This document shows positions 1 through 6,705 of a stretch of 7,333 nucleotides of DNA, in pieces; positions within the stretch are counted from its first letter, which is position 1; each line of letters starts with the position of its first letter. The notes beneath the pieces were generated by a model that did not search any database, was not told the DNA's origin, and saw nothing but the letters and a program-made list of their open reading frames with translations. The position numbers and the translations under genes were made by a program. The stretch comes from Candidatus Latescibacterota bacterium (GTDB taxonomy: Bacteria; Latescibacterota; Latescibacteria; Latescibacterales; Latescibacteraceae). The stretch lies in NCBI GenBank assembly GCA_018656855.1, contig JABHYP010000377.1, positions 1-7,333 of the forward strand. The letters are read 5' to 3'.

Positions 1-1098
1 CTCCCCGACACACCGACACTTCGCAATCATTTTGGAACGTTTCCACATGCCGCTAATTATTGGAAATTAAAAGTAGGCTCTGAAAGATTCAGAAATATCG
101 AATTGAACTACTGTGCGGCCTTTGCAGAGCACAGGCTGACGCCGCCGACTCCCCGTCACTATTTACCGGAAGTCAATGAGGACGGTTCGCTCAAAATCTC
201 AGCTGATCGCCATTGCAAATTACAGGAGTTCAGGAAAAAATACAACATTGTCGAATTTGAGGTTCCTCGCGCCCCGTATAGAAAGAATCCGCTGACAGAC
301 AACAGAGAAAAAGTGACCCGTTACCTTAAGGATTACCAAAAATATCTGACCGATAACGGCTGGGCAGAGAGTGCGTTTTACTATATGCACGATGAACCGA
401 ATCTCCCGGAAAACTACGAGCATGTGAGCGAATACGGGAAACTTGTACGAGAAGTCGCGCCCGATTTGAAACGCCTTGTAGTGGAGCAAACCTATAAAGA
501 AGCCCCATCATGGCCGGAAATTGATCAAGCCGTTGACATCTGGTGTCCCCTCTGGTCGTTTATCCACAGGGAATCGATACTTGAGAAGGTATCGCAGGGC
601 GATGAGGTCTGGAGCTACACCGCGCTGACGCAACGCTCTCCGGAATATCACCCCGATTACAACAAAGTGAAAGATTTCGATCCGCCGTACTGGCACATCG
701 ACAGGCCCCTTGCCGAATACCGCGCGCCCATGTGGATTAACTGGCAATACAACATTACAGGACTTTTGTACTGGACTTCTGTCGTGACTACGCTCGATCA
801 GTGGAATATCCCGGCTTTCACCAGTTTCGGCCGCTATTTCAACGGTGGCGGCTATTTATTGTATCCGGGTTATCCCTGCGGGATAGATGGCGCTGTTTCC
901 TGTATTCGCCTTAAAACCATCCGGGACGGTATGGAGGATTATGAATATTTTACGCTCCTTGAAAAGCTGGCGGGAAGGGACGCTGTTGATAAAATTGTTG
1001 ACAGTATTGCCCCTGAATGGTGGGATTTTTCGAAGAAACCGGTGGATTACGCACGCGCCCGAGCGCGGATTGCACAGGAAATTGAACGACTGAAATAG
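1..1098 (+). CDS. DUF4091 domain glycosidase-like protein (GH123-related), 5' end cut off by the window
   Basis: The frame is open from base 1, so the gene begins upstream and the visible 365 codons are its C-terminal part. The TTG at 103 is only the first start-like codon and not a credible start. The fold is a catalytic barrel of the GH123 type followed by the DUF4091 C-terminal region. Visible marks are YMHDEP, whose Asp and Glu codons lie at 391-396, the place of the Asp-Glu pair used by GH123 beta-N-acetylgalactosaminidases in substrate-assisted catalysis; the aromatic strand around TGLLYW (760-777); and the DUF4091 hallmark RLKTIRDGMEDYEY (907-948). By family it should hydrolyse a glycosidic bond in an amino-sugar-containing glycan, probably exported, but the signal peptide region is not in view. 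The esterase gene at 1815 fits a glycan-degradation setting. The domain call is firm; the substrate is inference. Confidence 0.85.
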   Translation, partial: LPDTPTLRNHFGTFPHAANYWKLKVGSERFRNIELNYCAAFAEHRLTPPTPRHYLPEVNEDGSLKISADRHCKLQEFRKKYNIVEFEVPRAPYRKNPLTDNREKVTRYLKDYQKYLTDNGWAESAFYYMHDEPNLPENYEHVSEYGKLVREVAPDLKRLVVEQTYKEAPSWPEIDQAVDIWCPLWSFIHRESILEKVSQGDEVWSYTALTQRSPEYHPDYNKVKDFDPPYWHIDRPLAEYRAPMWINWQYNITGLLYWTSVVTTLDQWNIPAFTSFGRYFNGGGYLLYPGYPCGIDGAVSCIRLKTIRDGMEDYEYFTLLEKLAGRDAVDKIVDSIAPEWWDFSKKPVDYARARARIAQEIERLK

Positions 1099-1139
1099 CT
1101 TTAAACTTACATAACTCATGCAGAAGCAGGATAGCAACA

Positions 1140-1319
1140 ATGCATAGGCTTCAAAACACCATATTCATTACTTCCGTTCTCATCGCAGCAATAACGTTTT
1201 CAATAGCCCGGAGCGGAGGAGAGTTTGCTACAGGCGGCATCTAAGAAGTTATCCGGGAGTATATGATTACCGGGTCGTCCGCCGTCCGGGGGGTGACGAA
1301 TTGGGCGGGTGACTACTGA
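1140..1319 (+). pseudogene. Remnant of a secreted-protein gene: signal peptide, then an in-frame stop
   Basis: An ATG at 1140, preceded by a purine-rich GCAGGA about 9 bases upstream, opens a 34-codon frame ending at TAA 1242-1244. Residues 1-24 look like a signal peptide: basic start (MHR), hydrophobic run (FITSVLIAAITFSIA), then SGGEF. Past the TAA the same frame stays open for another 24 codons, including EVIREYMITGSS and VTNWAGDY, up to TGA 1317-1319. This is best read as the start of an exported-protein gene following the DUF4091 gene, truncated by a stop and deletion. It could also be a real very short secreted peptide, or chance. I do not recognise a family. Confidence 0.35.
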
Positions 1320-1360
1320 ATGTCGAGATGAAAGCTCATTGGGCGATGAACTCAATGTTG

Positions 1361-1366
1361 TATAAA
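1361..1366 (+). promoter_or_regulatory. Possible -10 box (TATAAA) before the lipoprotein gene
   Basis: TATAAA lies 23 bases before the ATG at 1390, in an AT-rich stretch. A poor -35 match, TTGGGC at 1339-1344, sits 16 bases upstream. The change in base composition here and the absence of close coupling to the DUF4091 gene make a separate promoter plausible, but the -35 matches the consensus at only three of six positions. Confidence 0.25.
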
Positions 1367-1375
1367 TTTTATATT

Positions 1376-1384
1376 AAAGGGGAA
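1376..1384 (+). promoter_or_regulatory. Ribosome binding site of the lipoprotein gene
   Basis: AAAGGGGAA ends 5 bases before ATG 1390, and the GGGG core is 7 bases from it. This favours the first of the two tandem ATG codons (1390 and 1393) as the start. Confidence 0.6.
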
Positions 1385-1389
1385 CAACA

Positions 1390-1722
1390 ATGATGATATG
1401 TAAAAAAAGAAGTTTTGTTACATCACTCGTGTTCATGATTTTACTTTTTTCTATCGCTTCATGTGCTACGGTTGGTCGTGAATTTCCAGTAGATGCTGTG
1501 AATAAGATTCGGTTGGGAGAGACATCAAAAGAAGATATTGACAAAATCTTGGGACCTCCCTGGAGAATTGGATTGGATGATGGTGATCGGACATGGACCT
1601 ACGGATATTATCAATATCGAATGTTAGGCGAAACAACTACACGTGATTTGGTAATAAGATTTGACTCAAAGGGTATAGTGTCTTCATATACCTTTAATAC
1701 ATCTGATATAGAGGAAAAATGA
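1390..1722 (+). CDS. Small outer-membrane-type lipoprotein with BamE/SmpA-like fold
   Basis: This is a complete 110-residue gene. The N-terminus is basic (KKR at 5-7), then a hydrophobic run (8-22), then the lipobox IASC with the lipidated cysteine at residue 25, so it should be processed by signal peptidase II and anchored in a membrane. The mature part carries the pattern typical of SmpA/OmlA (BamE-like) domains: VNKIRLGETSKEDIDKILG followed by P-P-W, then a beta-strand region with WTYGYYQY and LVIRFDSKGIVSSY. Proteins of this fold are small scaffolding lipoproteins; BamE itself assists outer-membrane protein assembly. No bam gene is nearby and many unrelated lipoproteins share this fold, so I do not call it BamE. 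The gene is visibly more AT-rich than the DUF4091 gene, has its own good ribosome binding site and is separated by 92 bases from the esterase gene. Confidence 0.8.
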   Translation: MMICKKRSFVTSLVFMILLFSIASCATVGREFPVDAVNKIRLGETSKEDIDKILGPPWRIGLDDGDRTWTYGYYQYRMLGETTTRDLVIRFDSKGIVSSYTFNTSDIEEK

Positions 1723-1814
1723 CAAACAGGAAAGGAAGATAGTGGTGGTGAAGTAACTGCTATCAAATATTATTAGAAGATATTAGAAATTTTCCTCTTA
1801 ACTAGCCTATAGCC

Positions 1815-3395
1815 ATGATTAATAGAAAAAATATGAGACGATTTGACAATTTATTTTTGTTAATGTTTATGGTTGTATTCTACAACGTTTCGGCGTCTTT
1901 TGCAGATGTGAAATTACCGTCGCTGTTTGACGATAATATGGTGCTTCAGCGTGATATGAAGATAACACTATGGGGATGGGCCGATCCTGGTGAAGAAATC
2001 AAAGTGAGCATCAACAGTCTGAGTGAATTTGTAAAAGCCGATAAAAACGGTGATTGGAAAGTAAAACTCGAGCCGATGACAGCAGGCGGACCTTTCAAGC
2101 TCATTATCGAAGCAAAAAATATCATTGCATATTCGAATGTTATGGTTGGAGATGTCTGGATTTGTTCCGGTCAATCTAACATGGAAATGAGAGTACGGCA
2201 TGTAGTCGATTCCGATAATGAAGTTGCTGATGCGCTTTATCCTAACCTCCGTCTCTTTCAAATAAAAAATGATCTTTCCCCTGCCCCCCGTAACGACTGT
2301 GAAGGAAGCTGGGAAGTGTGCAGGCCAAGTACTGTCGGTGATTTTTCTGCTGCGGGATACTTTTTCGGACGTAAAATCATGCAGGAAACGAATGTACCGA
2401 TTGGTCTTATCAATGCCTCATGGGGTGGAACAACAGTTGAGGCATGGATCAGTATTGACGCACAATATCAAAGTAATGAATTTCGAAACATTCTTGATCA
2501 CTGGAAACCCGTGTTGGAGAAAAAATCACCTGAAATTTTGTCATTTTACCGGAAAATGGCAGAATGGGAAGAAGATGTCCATTATGTGGAATATGTTGGT
2601 AAACCGGGGCTTCCAATATATGGAACTCCGCCTAAATCCCCAGTAAAATTATCAATAGTACCTCAATTGCCTGTATGGGTTTATAATGCTATGATCGCTC
2701 CGCTTGTTCCGTATGCCATCAAAGGAGTTATCTGGTATCAGGGAGAGTCAAATGCAGGTCGGGCATACCAATATCGTAAATTATTCCCGTCTTTGATTAG
2801 AAACTGGCGACGTTTATGGAATCAGGGAAATTTCCCTTTTCTATTTGTACAACTAGCAAATTACGGAAAATCTGATCCTCATCCAGGTGAGAGTGCATGG
2901 GCGGAACTTAGAGAGGCACAACTCATGACGTTGTCATTATCAAACACGGCGATGGCAGTGGCTATCGACCTTGGTGAAGCTGATAACATACACCCTGGAA
3001 ACAAGCAGGATGTCGGCTACCGCCTCGCTCTGGGAGCACTCAAGGTTGCATATGGGGAAAATATTATCCATTCCGGTCCGGTCTTTGACACGATGAATAT
3101 TGAAGGTGGCAGGATTCATCTTCGTTTTTCATGTATCGGCGAAGGCCTTGTGTCTAAGAATAACGATTCAGTAAAAGGTTTTACCATAGCCGGGGAGGAT
3201 AGAAAATTTTCCCGGGCGAAAGCGGTGATTATTGATAATGAGGTTACTGTTTGGAATGAAATTGTAACGGATCCGATCGCAGTAAGGTATGGTTGGGCAA
3301 ATAATCCTGATTGTAATCTCTATAACTGCGAAGGATTACCAGCTTCACCATTCCGTACGGATGATTGGCATGGTATTACTGTAAATAAAAAGTAA
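1815..3395 (+). CDS. Secreted sialate O-acetylesterase-type carbohydrate esterase (SASA/SGNH family)
   Basis: This 526-residue protein is of normal length for bacterial sialate O-acetylesterases, which remove acetyl groups from sialic acids or other acetylated sugars. Residues 1-30 form a signal peptide with a cleavage site after SFA, so it should act in the periplasm or outside. The mature N-terminus (about 31-110) is the beta-sandwich seen in this family, with LFDDNMVLQRD and WGWADPGE. The catalytic domain follows: GQSNM with nucleophile Ser121, ASWGGT at 201-206, VIWYQGESN ending at 313, WAELREAQ, and the D-x-x-H motif with Asp390 and His393. All expected catalytic positions are present. 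No clear ribosome binding site precedes ATG 1815; Met7 (1833) is an alternative but also lacks one. The DUF4091 glycosidase upstream supports a shared role in glycan breakdown. The substrate is not proven, since the family includes xylan- and other acetylesterases. Confidence 0.93.
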   Translation: MINRKNMRRFDNLFLLMFMVVFYNVSASFADVKLPSLFDDNMVLQRDMKITLWGWADPGEEIKVSINSLSEFVKADKNGDWKVKLEPMTAGGPFKLIIEAKNIIAYSNVMVGDVWICSGQSNMEMRVRHVVDSDNEVADALYPNLRLFQIKNDLSPAPRNDCEGSWEVCRPSTVGDFSAAGYFFGRKIMQETNVPIGLINASWGGTTVEAWISIDAQYQSNEFRNILDHWKPVLEKKSPEILSFYRKMAEWEEDVHYVEYVGKPGLPIYGTPPKSPVKLSIVPQLPVWVYNAMIAPLVPYAIKGVIWYQGESNAGRAYQYRKLFPSLIRNWRRLWNQGNFPFLFVQLANYGKSDPHPGESAWAELREAQLMTLSLSNTAMAVAIDLGEADNIHPGNKQDVGYRLALGALKVAYGENIIHSGPVFDTMNIEGGRIHLRFSCIGEGLVSKNNDSVKGFTIAGEDRKFSRAKAVIIDNEVTVWNEIVTDPIAVRYGWANNPDCNLYNCEGLPASPFRTDDWHGITVNKK

Positions 3396-3458
3396 ACAGA
3401 GTATATTATTTGGCGATGCAAGCCATCAGAACATTCTGGAAATGAGCATTTACCCTTA

Positions 3459-3908
3459 ATGAAAAAAGCTCAGGACAAATACAAACCTGCAGTCGACAAA
3501 AATACTTTGCTGCTGCTTGCAGGCTCAGTGTGGGCGGGAATCGGTATCATGCTTTTGAGGTATTCCTGGTTATGGCTGAACGCGTATCAAGGCGAAGGTT
3601 CTGTTCTGTTTGCCGCGACAGGAACTGCCGCTGCCCTACTTATACACTATTTCGGATTTAAAAGAATTGCCGATAGTAATGTGGGAAGAATACTACCAAT
3701 GGAAGGAAAGAAATGCATGTTTTCTTTTATTACCTGGAAAAGTTACCTCATTGCAACATTCATGGTAGTTATGGGAGTGGCGCTCCGTCATTCACCGATA
3801 CCAAAGCACTATTTGTCTATATGTTACACAGGAATTGGTCTTGCTCTTATATTATCGAGCGTGCGTTATTTCCGAGTTTTTATAATCCGGTTTACCAAGA
3901 GCTCTTAG
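3459..3908 (+). CDS. Four-helix integral membrane protein, function unknown
   Basis: This complete 149-residue frame starts 63 bases after the esterase gene. It has four likely membrane segments: about 16-40 (LLLLAGSVWAGIGIMLL), 48-66, 94-109 and 117-135. Between segments 2 and 3 lies a soluble loop with KRIADSNVGRI, then EGKKCMFSF before segment 3, and the short loop LRHSPIPKHYLS joins segments 3 and 4. The C-terminus is basic (RFTKSS). The two halves look alike in that each is a helical pair beginning with a small-residue-rich helix. I do not recognise a named family and assign no function. The ribosome binding site is weak, but the consistent hydrophobic pattern makes a real gene likely. 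It could be cotranscribed with the esterase gene, although nothing in its sequence ties it to glycan use. Confidence 0.7.
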   Translation: MKKAQDKYKPAVDKNTLLLLAGSVWAGIGIMLLRYSWLWLNAYQGEGSVLFAATGTAAALLIHYFGFKRIADSNVGRILPMEGKKCMFSFITWKSYLIATFMVVMGVALRHSPIPKHYLSICYTGIGLALILSSVRYFRVFIIRFTKSS

Positions 3909-3945
3909 CTCGAACAATTTATAAACTCATTTCTCATACTTCAGC

Positions 3946-3973
3946 TTGACTTTCGCAATTATTCAGATAAATT
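3946..3973 (+). promoter_or_regulatory. Possible promoter upstream of tag
   Basis: TTGACT (5 of 6 matches to a -35 box) at 3946-3951 is followed after 16 bases by TAAATT (4 of 6) at 3968-3973. It lies in the 176-base AT-rich gap before tag, leaving a leader of about 105 bases. AT-rich sequence gives such matches by chance, so this is tentative. Confidence 0.3.
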
Positions 3974-4084
3974 AAACATAGATATTTTAAATTGAGGTTT
4001 CGATAGGGCCTTATATAGAGTAAATAGCTGTATATTAGGTCTTAACACATTTGTGTATATGCCATAGTTAAGTAGCATAATAAG

Positions 4085-4696
4085 ATGAAAAACAGATGCG
4101 AATGGTGCGGGAGCGATCCTCTTTACGTTGCATACCACGATGACGACTGGGGCGTTCCTGTTCATGATGACAGGCTTCTATTTGAAATGCTGATTCTGGA
4201 AGGCGCACAGGCTGGTTTGAGCTGGTTGACAATTCTCAAGAAGCGTGAGAGCTACCGAAAGGCGTTTCACGACTTTAACTATCAGAAGATCGCTACATAT
4301 TCTCAACGTGATATCAAGCGCTTACTGGCCAATTCCGGTATTGTACGTAATCGACTCAAGATAGAATCAGTCATTAAGAATGCTCGGGGTGTCTTGGATA
4401 TAAGAGAGGAGTTTGGGACACTGGACTCGTTTCTCTGGCGATATGTTGATGGCACTCCCCGGCAGAACGCCTGGAAATCGATGGTGGAACTGCCGGCGTG
4501 GACAGAGCAGTCCGATGCGATGAACAAGGATCTGAAACGACGCGAATTCAACTTCGTGGGTCCAACGATCTGCTATGCTTTCATGCAGGCAGTTGGCATG
4601 GTAAACGACCACACAACAGATTGCTTCAGATACAGAGAAATAGGGAAAGTTGCCCAACAAAACAAATCCAGCATAAACGGTAGCCCACACCGCTGA
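4085..4696 (+). CDS. tag: DNA-3-methyladenine glycosylase I
   Basis: This cytoplasmic base-excision repair enzyme cuts the N-glycosidic bond of 3-methyladenine in alkylated DNA. The 203 residues match the usual length of about 190. The start RCEWCGSDPLYVAYHDDDWG is the family signature. The zinc ligands known in E. coli Tag (Cys4, His17, His175, Cys179) appear here, shifted by one, as Cys5, His18, His176 and Cys180. Tyr17, Glu39 and Trp47 match the base-binding pocket residues in the segment LEGAQAGLSW. The helix-hairpin-helix-like stretch and KDLKRREFNFVGPTICYAFMQA complete the fold. The gene stands alone, 176 bases from the membrane-protein gene and convergent with the hydrolase gene at 4823-5710. 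No strong ribosome binding site is seen at ATG 4085, but the alignment of family residues fixes this start. Confidence 0.96.
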   Translation: MKNRCEWCGSDPLYVAYHDDDWGVPVHDDRLLFEMLILEGAQAGLSWLTILKKRESYRKAFHDFNYQKIATYSQRDIKRLLANSGIVRNRLKIESVIKNARGVLDIREEFGTLDSFLWRYVDGTPRQNAWKSMVELPAWTEQSDAMNKDLKRREFNFVGPTICYAFMQAVGMVNDHTTDCFRYREIGKVAQQNKSSINGSPHR

Positions 4697-4752
4697 TTTG
4701 CAGACGTTCACGTGTTATAAAGAGCTGGGGAAGGTCATACATCTGCACAGTT

Positions 4753-4768
4753 TCCTTAGCTATAAGGA
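4753..4768. repeat. Small perfect hairpin in the convergent intergenic gap
   Basis: TCCTTA and TAAGGA form a 6-bp stem around the loop GCTA, between the converging tag and hydrolase genes. The place suits a shared terminator, but the stem is AT-rich and no T-run follows on either strand, so terminator function is doubtful. Confidence 0.25.
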
Positions 4769-4822
4769 TTGATAACTAAATTGTCCTGAACCAATTATTC
4801 TCACGGCTTATAGGATGTTTCT

Positions 4823-5710
4823 TCATTTTGCAGTTTCAGTTTCAGTTCCAGTGGAAATTTCTGTATATATGGAAGTAATTAGGCGGTTTTCATTTTCCGG
4901 GAATGTGCGTAAAATTTCTTCGGTGGATTTTTCTGCCTTGACAAGCGCTCTTACCTTTGACTGGCGTTCTCTCATGCGATCGATGTGCTGAAGAATGTCC
5001 TCTCGGGATGCGATATCGCTATGACCACTACAGAAACGCTCGGCGTCAATGGTGTCAAGCATCCTCGTAAGGTTGGTAACATGACCGAAGGAGTTACCTC
5101 CCTTGTAAGTGTGAATTAATTGAGGACGTGTGAGAAAGATCTGATCGCCAATGAATGCCGTTTTCATCTTCGGGAAATATACGACAGTATCTCCAGTAGT
5201 ATGACCGACGCCGAAATTCCACAGTTCGATCACGGTGCTTCCGAGATGGAGGGTCATCTTGTTCTTGAACGTTATCGAGGGGAGGAACGGAACTAGGGTG
5301 GGATCATTCCATTTTGACGGATCATTGTTGCGGCCGGGGTGAAAAAACTCTTGCCTGCAATTTTCATGAGCGATGACAGTCACCGACGGATTTAAAAAGC
5401 GGTTTCCACTGATGTGATCACCGTCACTGTGCGTGTTGATTAGATAACGGACCGGCTTATCAGTCACGGATACAATCCATGCAAGAATATTGTCAACCGA
5501 ATCCTTATCCATCTTAACGTCGATAAGAACGACTTCGGATTCCCCGATAAATACCCCGCTATTGGCGCCTGCACCACCACGGATTTCATAGAGGTTTTCG
5601 CCGACACGGTGAAAAGTCACCGATGGAGTTTCCCGAGGTTGAGCGGTTGAAATGACTGTGGAGATCAAAAGCAGGAATATTGCAAGTGCGCCTTGTAACT
5701 TTAAATACAT
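4823..5710 (-). CDS. Secreted metallo-beta-lactamase-fold hydrolase with a variant metal motif
   Basis: This complete 295-residue protein has a signal peptide (hydrophobic 8-20, likely cleavage after STA at 21-23), so it should work in the periplasm or outside. The MBL fold is clear: strands ending in VVLIDVKMD, the metal motif HSDGDH at 94-99, then SGN, His115 (IAHEN), GHTTGD with His170 and Asp174, FIGDQIF with Asp189, and SGHSD with His230. The usual first motif is HxHxDH; here the second histidine is Asp96, while His94, Asp98 and His99 remain. Family members include beta-lactamases, glyoxalase II-like thioesterases and sulfur-metabolism enzymes; the sequence does not point to one substrate. 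The C-terminal part (about 235-295) is helical and polar, ending in a Thr/Glu-rich tail. The start is secured by a strong ribosome binding site. No co-directional neighbour is in view. Confidence 0.88.
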   Translation of the reverse strand: MYLKLQGALAIFLLLISTVISTAQPRETPSVTFHRVGENLYEIRGGAGANSGVFIGESEVVLIDVKMDKDSVDNILAWIVSVTDKPVRYLINTHSDGDHISGNRFLNPSVTVIAHENCRQEFFHPGRNNDPSKWNDPTLVPFLPSITFKNKMTLHLGSTVIELWNFGVGHTTGDTVVYFPKMKTAFIGDQIFLTRPQLIHTYKGGNSFGHVTNLTRMLDTIDAERFCSGHSDIASREDILQHIDRMRERQSKVRALVKAEKSTEEILRTFPENENRLITSIYTEISTGTETETAK

Positions 5711-5715
5711 GTTTG

Positions 5716-5723
5716 TTCCTCCT
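5716..5723 (-). promoter_or_regulatory. Strong ribosome binding site of the MBL-fold hydrolase
   Basis: On the minus strand this reads AGGAGGAA, ending 5 bases before the ATG at 5710-5708. It is the best Shine-Dalgarno sequence in the window. It confirms the start and shows that the host uses this mechanism, although several other genes here lack it. Confidence 0.8.
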
Positions 5724-6040
5724 GGTTAAAAGCAATCTCCTGACTGTATGCTGAATTACTCCTGATGTTTATATCACTTGTTATGTTAGTCACACTATCG
5801 TTATTGCGAGATGGGTCGGTGAGGAACCGAACAACAACGACCTAATTGCGACATCAGCCAGCAGTATCACTGTATGTCGACGAAAAATTCTGGAAACGCT
5901 CAGTTAATAATTAAGGTGTAGCTTTCAATAATCGCAACTGCTTTTTCAAGTCGCAATTCTCTAGGAAATATACTTGCCTCATCTTCAATGTTTCATGTTT
6001 AAACATATTGTGCACAGATAACCGCTCTTTTTTCTTATAA
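5724..6040. other. Non-coding stretch with scattered ATTGCGA repeats
   Basis: No convincing gene lies in this 317-base stretch between the hydrolase's ribosome binding site and the IS1380-like element. ATTGCGA occurs at 5803-5809 and 5845-5851 and, inverted as TCGCAAT, at 5951-5957. Between the first two copies a 5-bp stem, TCGGT/ACCGA, encloses GAGGA (5816-5830). This resembles a decayed dispersed palindromic repeat of the ATTGCGAG type common in many bacterial genomes. The hydrolase promoter must lie at its left side, but I cannot place it with confidence. Confidence 0.35.
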
Positions 6041-6073
6041 CCCCTATTCCCCTTATAAAACTCGTAAAATGCT
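6041..6073 (+). repeat. Left terminal inverted repeat of the IS1380-like element
   Basis: It begins CCCCTATTCCCCTTAT and ends with TGCT. Compared with the reverse complement of 6706-6738, without gaps, 22 of 33 positions agree: the first two C, the block ATTCCCC, then TAT, AAA, TC, T and the inner TGCT. Confidence 0.6.
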
Positions 6074-6101
6074 TGCATAATATGTCATAACATGTTATTA
6101 T
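6073..6101 (+). promoter_or_regulatory. Candidate promoter of the transposase fragment, overlapping a dyad
   Basis: TTGCAT (6073-6078) is followed after exactly 17 bases by TATTAT (6096-6101), a 5 of 6 match to a -10 box; the -35 match is weak. The -10 box lies inside a near-perfect dyad, ACATGTTAT-TAT-ATAACAAGT (6090-6110, 8 of 9 pairs), which could be a binding site for a regulator or for transposase. Confidence 0.35.
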
Positions 6102-6145
6102 ATAACAAGTAACGCTCGCTTATTATAGACATGTTCTGGTCACCT

Positions 6146-6151
6146 GGAGGG
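6146..6151 (+). promoter_or_regulatory. Ribosome binding site of the transposase fragment
   Basis: GGAGGG ends 7 bases before ATG 6159, a good match and spacing that supports this start. Confidence 0.65.
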
Positions 6152-6158
6152 TGAAAGC

Positions 6159-6524
6159 ATGAAAGTGGGTTTTGGTGGAGAAATAAAGCTTGAATTTCAT
6201 GGTGCAAAATTGTCATCGAACGGTGGACTTCTCGCATATCGTGACCTTGACCATGCCATGGGATTATTCGACTCTGTCTCTTCCGAGTTTCATGATAACC
6301 GTACGGAGCGTAATATCCAACATGCACTGTCTACATTACTGCGTCAATCCGTTTACAGCCGTCTTGCGGGTTATGAAGATGTCAACGACGCCGAACAATT
6401 ATCCGTTGATCCAATCATGCGGGCGATCACCGGGAAAAAGGACAAAGGCAAGCAAGCGGCCAGCGCCAACACAACAGGGCGTTTTGAGACGGATATACTG
6501 GCTCGGATTGTACGATTGCGATAG
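6159..6524 (+). pseudogene. IS1380-family transposase, N-terminal part with catalytic core deleted
   Basis: The 121-codon frame starts like IS1380-family transposases: LSSNGGLLAYRDLDHAMGL, the DNRTERNIQHALSTLLRQSV stretch, YSRLAGYEDVNDAEQLSVDP and ending at GRFET (residues 107-111). In intact proteins the DDE catalytic core follows, beginning with an Asp-x-Asp segment; here the frame runs only ten more residues, DILARIVRLR, to TAG. That tail resembles the family's extreme C-terminus (an I-L-x-x-I-x-x-L-R helix just before the stop), so I infer an in-frame internal deletion and not a simple early stop. Without the core the protein cannot catalyse transposition. If made, it would keep the N-terminal region, which may bind the element's ends. 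The N-terminal family assignment is strong; the reading of the tail is inference from memory of the family. Confidence 0.85.
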
Positions 6525-6705
6525 TACTCTGCGTAAAATGCAACACCCCGATATAAATCAATGGAGAACTGTCTCTCATTGGTAATTTTCAGGATAATTA
6601 TCGCCATCATGCGGCATGGAGGTGCAGTAACCCAACGTAAATATTTACTTGCGCGAACAATGTGTGGGCAGCATATTCATTCTCAGACCTTTATTTTGCA
6701 AATTT

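Noticed and set aside
856..1140. Minus-strand frame of 94 codons opposite the DUF4091 gene
   Set aside because: It lies antisense to a clearly coding region and shows no domain or ribosome binding site. The same holds for the other antisense frames at 220-489, 508-747 and 1968-2261.
2269..2646. 125-codon plus-strand frame inside the esterase gene
   Set aside because: It lies fully within the esterase reading frame, which carries the catalytic motifs. The composition of the alternative product is not protein-like.
3897..3911. Palindrome AAGAGCTCTT and GAGCT/AGCTC stem at the end of the membrane-protein gene, as a terminator
   Set aside because: The stem is only 5 bp, overlaps the stop codon and has no T-run after it.
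5797..5960. CRISPR-like array
   Set aside because: The repeated unit is only 7 bases, unevenly spaced and in mixed orientation.
6190..6585. 131-codon frame overlapping the transposase fragment
   Set aside because: The overlapping frame at 6159 matches the IS1380 transposase residue by residue. I considered this second frame as a frameshifted continuation after 6490, but its residues do not resemble the transposase core.
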